Assembly: GCA_016713245.1 (NCBI GenBank)
Contig: JADJPM010000004.1
Location: 2,666,001-2,730,000 of the forward strand
Reading direction: 5' to 3'
DNA: 64,000 bases
Origin: Verrucomicrobiaceae bacterium
GTDB lineage: Bacteria > Verrucomicrobiota > Verrucomicrobiia > Verrucomicrobiales > Verrucomicrobiaceae
The position numbers and the translations under genes were made by a program. The notes under the pieces were generated by a model. That model saw only the letters and a list, made by a program, of their open reading frames with translations. It ran no database searches and was not told the DNA's origin. Shown piece after piece: positions 26,157 through 34,900 of this stretch (positions are counted from its first letter, which is position 1; each line of letters starts with the position of its first letter).

Positions 26157-28784
26157 ATGCCCCGCCGCGCCCTTTTGATCCTGCTTGCCTGTAGCCGCGT
26201 CCTGCCCTCCGCCTTCGCGGATGGGCTGGAGGAGGCACCAGCCTTTCGCACCGCTCAGCAGGCCCTCGCCGATGGACTGCCGGAAGTCGCCGCCGTGAAG
26301 GCCGGACGGCTTTTGAAAGACAAATCGTGGTCCAAATCCGAGCAGAAGCAGCTCGCCACCTTCGCCGCCGAGGCTTGGGCACGTGCTGGCCGAGCCACCG
26401 AACTGCTCGCGCTTGCTGATACCCAGGAGCTTGAGGAGGAGCACTTCTGGCGGGCCCAGGCCCATGCTCTGAATGGCGATCTCGCCGAGGCTCGCGAGGA
26501 ACTCACCAGCGGCAATCCCACCCTCTCCGCCCCTGCCCGGTTGCTGCTCGGCCAGGTGCTCGCCTCCCTCGGCGAAAACGACGCGGCTCGCGATGAGATT
26601 GAGCCATTGCTCGTCCACGAACTGGCCGCCATCCGCCGCCACGCCCGCCTTTTGCTCGCCGAAATCGAAACCGGTGCAGGCAAGGTGCATGCCGCCCTCC
26701 AGCTTCTCGATCAAGAGCGTGATCCCGATGATGCCACCGCCGAACTCATCCGCGCCCGCTGCCTGCTGCTCACGGCGAAGCTCAGCGAGGCTCGCGTGAC
26801 CTTGGAAAAAGTCCTCTCCCTAGCCACGGGTGGCGAGCGTGCTCGCCATGCAGCCGGCGTCATGCTGGCAGAGGTGTGGCTTCAGGAAAAACAGCCGGAA
26901 AAAGCCTTCGCCCACCTCGTGAAGATGCTCGACACCACCGTGACCAGCGAGTCATGGCCGGATGCCTTCGACATGCTCGACCGCGCCTGGATGTCGCAGC
27001 CAGATCCCCGCGTGCTACCGGAGGTCGTCACCCGCTGGGCCATTCAGGGAAGCCAGGCCCAACAGGCACCCGAGCCATCCCCCGCCCTCGAAAAGGCCAG
27101 CGCCACCTTTCGTGGGCACGCCGAGTTCACCCTCGCACGCTGGCTTCGGGCTGAAAAACGCCCCATTGAGGCCGCCGGACTGCTGGAGGGCTTTATCCAG
27201 CTTCATCCCGGCCATCCGCGCCTCAGCCCCGCCCTGCGCCTCGCCATGGAAATCTACTCCGATCTCCACTCCGATAGCCGCGTGCTCCAGCTCTCCGAGA
27301 TGTGGCGCTCGCAGTTCAGTGGCGATGAGGGCGGCACGCTCGTCGATTTCCTCGCCGGCAGCATTCAGTATGGCCGCGCTGAATTTCTGCCCGCTCAAGA
27401 GTCCTTCGATGCCGCCGCCAATGTGGCCGGCTCTCTCTCCGAGCGCCGTCGCTCCCTTTTTAACTCCGCCATCTGCGCCTTCAAAGGTGGGGATCTCGTA
27501 CTCTACCTCGGCCTCCTTGCCCAGCTCGAAGCCGCCGGCGGCAGCCAGGACGCCACGGGCGATTCCGCGGCCGATCTCCAGCTCGAAAAAGCCCTCGAAG
27601 CCGCAGCGCAGCATCGCGATGATGCCGAGGAAAGCCTGCGCACCTTCATCACCACTCGCCCCTGGCATCCACGCCTTCCGGAGGCCCAGCTCGCCCTCGC
27701 TGCCTGGCTGCTGCAAAGCCAGCCGCCACACACCGATGAAGCCCAAAAGCTCCTCGCCGCCATCCGCCTTCCCACCGAGCCTTCCGAAGCCCGCGATACC
27801 CTCGCCCAGCGCATCGATCACACACGCCTCTGGCTCCGTGAGATCAGCGGCGACCTCAAAAACCTCGCCCTCGACTGTGCCGCCTTTGCCAAAACCTGGC
27901 CAAAGAGCCCGCTTCTCCCCGAAGTGCGCATGAAGGAAGCCGGAGCGCACTTCCAGCTCGAGGATTTTGCCAGCGCACGCACCAGCTTTGAGATCATCGC
28001 CAAAGAGCACCCCGAAGCACCCCAGGCGGATACCGCCCTCTACTTTGCCGCCCTTTCCGCCATGTCCGTCATGAGTGCCGAAGGCCGTGAGCGAGCCCTC
28101 GAAATCTGGGAGACACTCGCGAAGAAAGGCGGCCCGCTCGCCATTGCTTCGCGCCGCCAGCAGGCGCTCACCTTCCGCCGTCAGGCCGATCTCCCCTCCG
28201 CCCTGAAGGCACTCGATCAAATCCTCGCGATGAAGGCGCTGGATGACGAAATGAAAAACCTCACCCTCTGCGAAAAAGCCGAGGTGCTGCTGCTTCAGGG
28301 CAAAAAAGAACGCCAAAGCCTCGAAGAAGCCGCGAAGCTCCTGCGCGAGTTTTTGGATCAAGCCAGCCGTTTGAGCTTCCTGTGGAAGGCACGCGCTGGT
28401 TACACCCTCGCCACCATCCTCCATGAAGCTGGTAGCGATGCCGAAGCTCTCGAAGCCTGCTACGATACCCTCCGCGCCGCCGATACCGCCCCGCCCTCCA
28501 ATCCAGCGGACTATCTCTGGTTCTCAAAATCCGGCTTCTTCGGCATCGAGCTCCTCGAAGCCGCCCACCAATGGGAAGCCGCCGCCAAGCTCGCCGAACA
28601 GATCGCCCAGGTGAAAGGTTCCCGCGCCAACGACGCCCGCCAGATCGCCACCAAGATCCGCCTGGAGCACTTCCTCTGGGACGGCCCCAAACCCACGCCG
28701 CCCGTGCAGCCTGCCCTTCCCGCCATCCCGGTGCCTGATGAGCCTGCTCCATCGAAAAAGAGCACGACGAAGAAAAAGAAGTGA
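26157..28784 (+). CDS. Exported tetratricopeptide-type (TPR) repeat protein
   Basis: An 875-residue helical repeat protein. I chose the ATG at 26157, because MPRRALLILLACSRVLPSAFADG is a plausible signal peptide. Residues about 25-840 are almost entirely amphipathic helix pairs with TPR-like Ala/Leu/Tyr spacing (for example FQLEDFASARTSFEIIAKEHPEAPQADTA). The C-terminus is a Pro-rich then Lys/Ser-rich tail (VPDEPAPSKKSTTKKKK). It is a probable periplasmic scaffold, similar in style to BamD/YbgF/Tol-associated TPR proteins of PVC bacteria. It is followed by the phosphodiesterase gene with a GTGA stop/start juxtaposition at 28781. Confidence 0.78.
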   Translation: MPRRALLILLACSRVLPSAFADGLEEAPAFRTAQQALADGLPEVAAVKAGRLLKDKSWSKSEQKQLATFAAEAWARAGRATELLALADTQELEEEHFWRAQAHALNGDLAEAREELTSGNPTLSAPARLLLGQVLASLGENDAARDEIEPLLVHELAAIRRHARLLLAEIETGAGKVHAALQLLDQERDPDDATAELIRARCLLLTAKLSEARVTLEKVLSLATGGERARHAAGVMLAEVWLQEKQPEKAFAHLVKMLDTTVTSESWPDAFDMLDRAWMSQPDPRVLPEVVTRWAIQGSQAQQAPEPSPALEKASATFRGHAEFTLARWLRAEKRPIEAAGLLEGFIQLHPGHPRLSPALRLAMEIYSDLHSDSRVLQLSEMWRSQFSGDEGGTLVDFLAGSIQYGRAEFLPAQESFDAAANVAGSLSERRRSLFNSAICAFKGGDLVLYLGLLAQLEAAGGSQDATGDSAADLQLEKALEAAAQHRDDAEESLRTFITTRPWHPRLPEAQLALAAWLLQSQPPHTDEAQKLLAAIRLPTEPSEARDTLAQRIDHTRLWLREISGDLKNLALDCAAFAKTWPKSPLLPEVRMKEAGAHFQLEDFASARTSFEIIAKEHPEAPQADTALYFAALSAMSVMSAEGRERALEIWETLAKKGGPLAIASRRQQALTFRRQADLPSALKALDQILAMKALDDEMKNLTLCEKAEVLLLQGKKERQSLEEAAKLLREFLDQASRLSFLWKARAGYTLATILHEAGSDAEALEACYDTLRAADTAPPSNPADYLWFSKSGFFGIELLEAAHQWEAAAKLAEQIAQVKGSRANDARQIATKIRLEHFLWDGPKPTPPVQPALPAIPVPDEPAPSKKSTTKKKK

Positions 28785-28816
28785 GTGCCCGCCGGAGCCT
28801 CGCGTATGGAAAAACC

Positions 28817-30190
28817 ATGCGCACGACCTTCCTTGCCCTTCTGGCGGCCATTCCATCTCTTCACGCTGCCGCACCGTCGGAGCACGTCATCCTCGTGAGC
28901 ATCGACGGCTGGGCGCATCACTACTTTGACGATCCCAAGTGCCACATGCCTGCCGTGAAGTCCCTGGCGGCCCAAGGCGTGCGAGTGAAGCGCATGGAAA
29001 CCTCCTTCCCCACCGTGACGTGGACGAACCACACCACCCTCGTCACCGGCGTGCATCCAGGCAGGCACGGCGTGCTCGCGAATGAATATTACGACCGCAA
29101 GGAACGCAAAAAAGTGCCGCTCATCCCAGACCCGATCTTCAACAAGGATGAGATCGTCAAGACACCCACCATCTACGATGCCGCGAAAGCCGCCGGCCTC
29201 ACCACCGCCGCGGTCATCTGGCCTGCCTCGCGTGGGGCCAAAACGCTCGATTGGACCGTGCCGGATGTCTTTGAGCAGGAACTCTTCGAAAAATACGGCA
29301 CGCCGCAGCTCCTCGAAGAAGCCCGCGCCCTCGGCATCCCCATCGAGAAGCAGATGGAATGGTGCAAGCTCGGCAACGCCGGCAAGGCGCAGCGTGACTA
29401 CCTATACACCCAGCTCGCCACGCACATCATCCGTACGAAGAAGCCCCATTTCCTCGCCCTGCATCTCGTCAGCCTCGATTCCTTCGAGCACGCCCACGGC
29501 CGCCAGGTGCCCGAAGCCTACTGGGCCGCCAACGACAGCGACAACCGCGTGGCCGATCTCATCCGCGCCTGCGAAGAAGCTGGCATCCGCGACAAAACGA
29601 CCTTCATCATCACCACCGACCACGGCTTCGTCACCTACACGAAGTCCATCAATGCCAACGCCGCGCTGAAGAAGGATGGTTTCGTCAAAAGCGTGCTCGG
29701 CAAGAGCCTCGCGCCCGATTCCAAGGTCTTCGCCATGGCCGAAGGCGGCTGCTGCTTCGTCTATGTGCTCGATGAGGCGAACCGCGACAGCATTCTCGCC
29801 GAGATCACGCCGAAACTCGCCAAGCTCGAAGGCGTGAGCGGCACCGTCGAGGCCAAGGACTTCGCCACCCGTCTGCGCCACCTCACCGCCGCCGCGGACT
29901 CTCGCGAGCCCGACCTCGTCCTCCTCGCCGCCGATGGTTACACCTTCACCGATTCCCTCGCTGATCTGGAATCCATCATCCCCAATGATCCGCCGAAGGG
30001 TGCCCACGGCCACGATTACCTCATGCCCAACATGTACGGTGCCTGCGTCCTCAGCGGCGCAGGCATCGCCAGTGGCAAGGTCATCGACGACATTCAAAAC
30101 ATCGACATCACCCCCACCATGGCCCGACTCCTCGCCATCCCCTTCCCTGACGCCGATGGCAAGGTCATCGAGGCGGCGTTCTCCAAGTGA
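28817..30190 (+). CDS. Exported alkaline-phosphatase superfamily protein (type I phosphodiesterase/nucleotide pyrophosphatase)
   Basis: A 457-residue periplasmic metalloenzyme. The ATG at 28817 gives the signal peptide MRTTFLALLAAIPSLHA. A GTG at 28781, overlapping the upstream stop codon, is possible but would extend the signal by 12 residues. Metal-site segments are VILVSIDGW (first Asp), FPTVTWTNHTTLVTG (nucleophile Thr), SLDSFEHAHG, and ITTDHGFV (Asp-His). GAHGHDY supplies the late His ligand. It hydrolyses phosphodiester or pyrophosphate bonds; the substrate is unknown. rlmN follows after 6 bases. Confidence 0.88.
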   Translation: MRTTFLALLAAIPSLHAAAPSEHVILVSIDGWAHHYFDDPKCHMPAVKSLAAQGVRVKRMETSFPTVTWTNHTTLVTGVHPGRHGVLANEYYDRKERKKVPLIPDPIFNKDEIVKTPTIYDAAKAAGLTTAAVIWPASRGAKTLDWTVPDVFEQELFEKYGTPQLLEEARALGIPIEKQMEWCKLGNAGKAQRDYLYTQLATHIIRTKKPHFLALHLVSLDSFEHAHGRQVPEAYWAANDSDNRVADLIRACEEAGIRDKTTFIITTDHGFVTYTKSINANAALKKDGFVKSVLGKSLAPDSKVFAMAEGGCCFVYVLDEANRDSILAEITPKLAKLEGVSGTVEAKDFATRLRHLTAAADSREPDLVLLAADGYTFTDSLADLESIIPNDPPKGAHGHDYLMPNMYGACVLSGAGIASGKVIDDIQNIDITPTMARLLAIPFPDADGKVIEAAFSK

Positions 30191-30196
30191 TCCGAC

Positions 30197-31243
30197 ATGC
30201 TCCGACCACTCCCTGACCTTTCGCCCGAGGAACTGGCCGCCTGGATGCAAACCAAGGGCTTCAAGGAAGCCCATGCGCCGCGTGTGATCCGCCAGCTTTT
30301 CGAGACCGCCATCTCCGCCGATCAAATGCCCTCCAGGCTCGGCGAGCAGCTCACGCAGTCGTTTTCATCCAAAGCCGCCGAACTCGCCCGCCAGCAAGTC
30401 TCCGAAGATGGTACCGCCAAGCTCCTGCTGCGCCTCGCCGATGGTCGCACCGTCGAATCCGTGCTCATGCCGGACTATCATCCGCACCGCGCCGCTGGGT
30501 GCATCTCCAGTCAGGTCGGCTGCGCCATGGGCTGTGATTTCTGCGCCACCACCCAAACCGGCTTCGAGCGCAATCTGACCTCCGGCGAGATCGTCGAGCA
30601 GTTCCTCCACCTTCGCCGCGAAGCACGCCGCTCCGGCCGCACCCTTCGCACCCTCGTTTTCATGGGCATGGGTGAGCCCATGCTCAATCTCAAGAACGTC
30701 CTCGCCGCCGTGCGCCGCATGGCTGATCCGAAGCTCGGAGCTTTTGGCTGGCGACAGATCACCATTTCCACCGTCGGCATTGTCCCCGGCATGGAGGAAC
30801 TGCGTGAAGCCGATCTCGGCGTCCACCTCGCCCTCTCTCTGCATGCCCCCGATGATGCCACGCGAGCGGATCTCCTCCCAATGGGCCGTCGTTTCCCCGT
30901 TCAGGACATCCTCGAAGCCGCCGACCGCTATCAGGCTCAAACCGGACGCATCACCACCATTCAATACTGCCTCCTCGACGGCGTGAATGACTCCCTCGCG
31001 CAGGCCCGCGACCTCGCCCGCCTGCTCGCAGGCCGTCGCATGCATGTGAACCTCCTCCGCTACAATCCCACCGGCCTCAGCCTCCGCGGCCGCACCTATG
31101 CGCCGAGCACCGTGGAGCACACCGAAGCCTTCCTCGCCGAACTCCGCACTCACGGAGCCATCGCTCATCTCCGCCGCGCACGCGGCCCGGACATCGACGC
31201 CGCCTGCGGCCAGTTGCGACGCCGAGCGTTGCAGCCTGCTTGA
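30197..31243 (+). CDS. rlmN: Dual-specificity 23S rRNA A2503 / tRNA A37 C2-methyltransferase RlmN
   Basis: A 348-residue radical-SAM methyltransferase. The [4Fe-4S] motif is CAMGCDFC (Cys109, 113, 116), preceded by AAGCISSQVG. The SAM-binding VFMGMGEPMLN lies near residue 155. The C-terminal AACGQLRRR carries the Cys that forms the methylene-bridged intermediate. GIVPGM and LALSLHAPDD are also diagnostic. Length fits RlmN. It is co-oriented with the phosphodiesterase gene and the DUF1080 gene, though functionally unrelated. Confidence 0.96.
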   Translation: MLRPLPDLSPEELAAWMQTKGFKEAHAPRVIRQLFETAISADQMPSRLGEQLTQSFSSKAAELARQQVSEDGTAKLLLRLADGRTVESVLMPDYHPHRAAGCISSQVGCAMGCDFCATTQTGFERNLTSGEIVEQFLHLRREARRSGRTLRTLVFMGMGEPMLNLKNVLAAVRRMADPKLGAFGWRQITISTVGIVPGMEELREADLGVHLALSLHAPDDATRADLLPMGRRFPVQDILEAADRYQAQTGRITTIQYCLLDGVNDSLAQARDLARLLAGRRMHVNLLRYNPTGLSLRGRTYAPSTVEHTEAFLAELRTHGAIAHLRRARGPDIDAACGQLRRRALQPA

Positions 31244-31276
31244 AACCATCCCCCATCACCGTATTCACGCCTCCCC

Positions 31277-31888
31277 ATGAGAACCCTGCTCTTCCTCCTC
31301 GCCACCTCCCTGCTCCACGCCGGCCCTGTGCCACTTTTTGACGGCAAAACCTTCACCGGATGGGAGGGCGACACCGGCACCGTTTGGCGAATCGAAGACG
31401 GGGCGCTCGTCGCAGGCTCGTTGGATAAAAAGCAGGAGAAAAACAACTTCCTCGCTACCACCAAGACCTACGGCGACTTCGAACTCACGCTGAAATGGAA
31501 GCTCGAAGGCACGGAAGGCTTCGTGAATGGCGGCGTGCAATTCCGCACCGTGCGCATTCCGAATCACCACGAAGTCTCCGGCTACCAGGCAGATCTCGGC
31601 AAAGGCTACGACGGTGCTTTGTATGACGAAAGCCGCCGCAAGAAGATGATGGCGCAGCCCACGCCCGAAGTGCTAGCCAAGGCCCAAAAGCCGCTGGGCG
31701 AGTGGAACGACTACCGCATCCGCGCCGAGGGCAAACACATCCAGATCTGGCTCAACGGCGTGCAAACCGTCGATTACACCGAGGCCGAGCCCAACATCGA
31801 CCTCACCGGCATCATCGCCGTGCAAATCCACGGCAACGCCACCTCCATCGTCCGCTACAAGGACCTCATGATTGAGGAACTGAAGTAG
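31277..31888 (+). CDS. DUF1080 family exported protein (3-keto-disaccharide hydrolase-like)
   Basis: A 203-residue secreted single-domain protein with signal peptide ending LLHAG. The family pattern is complete: PLFDGKTFTGWEGDTGTVWRIEDGALV near the start, GDFELTLKWKLE, NGGVQFRT, GYQADLGKGYDGALYDE, EWNDYRIRAEGKHIQIWLNG, and LTGIIAVQIHGN. Members are beta-sandwich proteins found next to sugar oxidoreductases, some of which cleave 3-keto-glycosides. It sits 75 bases before the PVC dehydrogenase, a common pairing. Its stop codon lies inside a double-hairpin element. Confidence 0.9.
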   Translation: MRTLLFLLATSLLHAGPVPLFDGKTFTGWEGDTGTVWRIEDGALVAGSLDKKQEKNNFLATTKTYGDFELTLKWKLEGTEGFVNGGVQFRTVRIPNHHEVSGYQADLGKGYDGALYDESRRKKMMAQPTPEVLAKAQKPLGEWNDYRIRAEGKHIQIWLNGVQTVDYTEAEPNIDLTGIIAVQIHGNATSIVRYKDLMIEELK

Positions 31889-31950
31889 CATAGGCTTTCT
31901 AGCCTGTGCTCATGAATCTTCCCCGTCACAGCCTAGAAAGGCTATGCTAC
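31885..31950. repeat. Double-hairpin element between DUF1080 and PVC dehydrogenase genes
   Basis: The outer arms GTAGCATAG and CTATGCTAC are exact inverted repeats. The left hairpin AGGCT-TTCT-AGCCT (31892-31905) and the right hairpin AGCCT-AGAA-AGGCT (31930-31943) have complementary loops. Their stems differ from a simple inverted copy by one flipped G-C pair, a compensatory change. The element includes the upstream stop codon and ends 13 bases before the next ATG, so it may affect transcription or translation of the next gene. Confidence 0.78.
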
Positions 31951-31963
31951 GCCCAATCATCCC

Positions 31964-34900
31964 ATGAAAATCGTCTTCCTTCTTCTCGCCCTCACGGTTG
32001 CCGTTCAAGCCCAGCCCTTTGAACTCAAGCCCAACGACGTCATCGCCCTCACCGGCGGCTCAAACATCGAGCGCACGCGCTTCAACGGCTACCTGCAGAC
32101 CAGCCTCATCGCCTCGAAGCCGGAGCTGAAGATCAAAGTGCGCAATTTCGGCTGGGAAGGCGACACCGTCTTCGAGCAATGGCGAGATGGCGGCCAAGTC
32201 GAAAAACTCGAACCCAAACGCGCCGCCGCCGAACGCCGCATCCAGTCCGAAAGTGGCACCGACAGCTGGCGTCAACAACGCGACTGGCGTCAGCAGCTCA
32301 AAGAAGTCGGCGCGACCGTGGTGATCGCGCAGTTCGGCCAGATGGAGTCGCTCAATGGCGTGGAGAAGCTGCCGCAGTTCATTGAAGCGTATGAAAAGCT
32401 CATCGCGGAGTTTGCTGGAAGTGATGCGGACACTCCTGTCCGCACCCAAGCAGGGCAGACAGGAGTGTCTGCCTCACCTCCAAGGCGGGTGGTATTGGTG
32501 GCTCCAGTGCCATTTGAGCGGAGTGCTGCGCTTGGAGAGTATTCGAAGGCCATTCGAGCGCTCGCTTTGAAGAAGGGTCTGCATTTCATCGAGAATCCCC
32601 TCGCATTTCCTTACTCCAAGCAGCCGAGCATTCAGCCACTGACCAGCAATGGCTATCAACTCAATGATGAAGGTCATGGCAACCAAGCATGGTCGATAGC
32701 CACTGGTCTGGGGCTAGAGCCCGTCACTAATGACGCGGTCCGCTCCGCCGTCCTCGAATTCGAGCGCCTCTGGTTCGACTACTGGCGTCCCATGAACTGG
32801 GCTTTCCTCACGGGAGATCGCACGAACGTGCCTTACTCGAAGGACTGGAAGGACTCTACGAAGCGCATCTTCCCGCAGGAGATGGAGGATTTTCGTCCGT
32901 TGCTCGATCAGGCGGAAAAAAACATCTGGGCGGCCATCGAAGGCAAGCCGGTGACGCCGATTGGCGTGCGTTCGTCGATCCCGGTCGAGCCGCCGACAGC
33001 GAAGCCGCAGTCGCCTGAAGAGGAACTGGCTTCGTTTCAGATCATGGATGGCTTTGCGGTGAATCTTTTCGCCAGCGAGGCCGACGGCATCGTGAAGCCG
33101 ATCCAGATGCGCTGGGATGAACGCGGCCGCCTTTGGGTGGCCTGCGCGGTGAGTTATCCGCAGATCAAACCGGGCGAAAAGGCCAACGACTACGTGCTCG
33201 TGTGCGAGGACACCGACGGCGATGGCAAGGCGGACAAATTTCACAAGTTCGTCGAGGGCCTGTTCATGCCCGCAGGCCTCGAACTCGGCGATGGCGGCCT
33301 TTATGTCGCTCAAGGCACCGAGTTGCTGCACTTCAAGGACACCGATGGCGATGACAAGGCGGACACGAAGCGCATCGTGCTCGGCGGCTTCGGCACGGCG
33401 GACTCGCATCAGATGATCAACTGCATCAACTGGGGCTTCGGCGGCGAGTTGTGGTTCACGCAGGGGCATCACATCTACTCGCGAGTCGAGACGCCGTATG
33501 GTGTGGAGACGCTGAATCGCGCCGGCGTGTGGCGCTACCGGCCGCGCACAGGGCATCTCGATCCCTTCTTCCAATGGTCGAGCGCCGGGGCGAACTGCTG
33601 GGGCGTCACCACCACGGAATACGGCCAGGCCTTCCACAAAAGCGGCGCGAACATCGGCAGTTGGTTCACCACGCCGGGCATGGTGCGCTCCGATCTCGCG
33701 GTGAACGCGCAGGCGATGAATCTGTGCCTCGCACCGATCAAGCAGGTCGGCCAGGAGTTCCTCCATAGCAGCATGTTCCCGAAGGAAATGCAGGGCCGCA
33801 TCGTCATCGGCGGCTACTACGCAAACCTGCTCGAATGGCACGAGTTGAAGCTCGAGAACGGCCTGTTCAGCACCACGCGACTGCCGAACATCATCGAGAC
33901 CAAAAACAACGTCTTCCGTCCTGTCGAAGTCCGCATGGGCCCCGACGGCGGCATCTACGTCGCGGATTGGTATAACCCGATCATCGGTCACTATCAGGCC
34001 AGCTACCGCCACCCCGACCGCGACAAAGAACACGGCCGCATCTGGCGCGTGACTTGGAAAACCGGCACCAAGGTCAATCCGGTCAATCTCGTCAAACAGA
34101 GCGCCGAGAAGCTCCTCGAACACCTCGACTCCAAAGAACGCTGGGCTTGGTATCAGGCGAAGCGCCTGCTCATTGAACGTGACACGAAGGAAGTCGTTGA
34201 AGCGTTGGATCGCTGGGTTGGAGTGAAGGCTTTAGCCGATTCTGATTCGCCTAAAGGCTCGACTCCAACGTCTGACTATCGACGCCTTCAGGCGCTCTCG
34301 CTTTATGAAGCCCACGAAACACCGCGCCCCGACCTGCTGAAGGCCCTTCTGCGCAGTTCCGACGCCCGCATCCGCGCCTACGCCACCCGCACCCTCTCCA
34401 CCTGGGCGCGCGATGGCCGTCTGCCAGACGCTCTCACCCTCCTCGAAGCCCAAATTGCCGACGAAGACGCCCTTGTGCGCCTCGAAGCCATCGTGGCTGC
34501 CAGCTACATCGCCGACGCACGCTCTGCGGTGATCGCCGCACGGGCACTCGACCAAGAATTCAACGGCTACCACCTGCATGCGCTCACCAAGACGCTGCAT
34601 GTGCTGAACCCGCTCTGGTCGGCCAAACCGGCCTTCGAGAAGGATGAGCACCTCATCTTTGCGCTTCAAAACGGCTGGGTGGAGAACAACCCGAACGATT
34701 TGAAGAACCTCAGCGGGGCCGCCATTGCCTACGCGCCGAATTCCAATGCCAAAGCCGCCGCCATCATGCGTGATCAGATCGCGAAGCTCGAAGGCAATGC
34801 CGAGCGCCAAACGAAGTGGCTCAAAGCGCTCGCCGGAACCGCCAGCGGCGACGACGTGGCCTTCATCTTCGAACGCGCCGGTCAAAACGCCGCCGTGCTC

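Noticed and set aside
27015..28424. 469-residue minus-strand frame over the TPR protein
   Set aside because: Gly/Ala/Glu-rich antisense shadow of the repeat protein.
32714..34123. 469-residue minus-strand frame over the PVC dehydrogenase
   Set aside because: Antisense shadow; the plus-strand protein has complete domain support.
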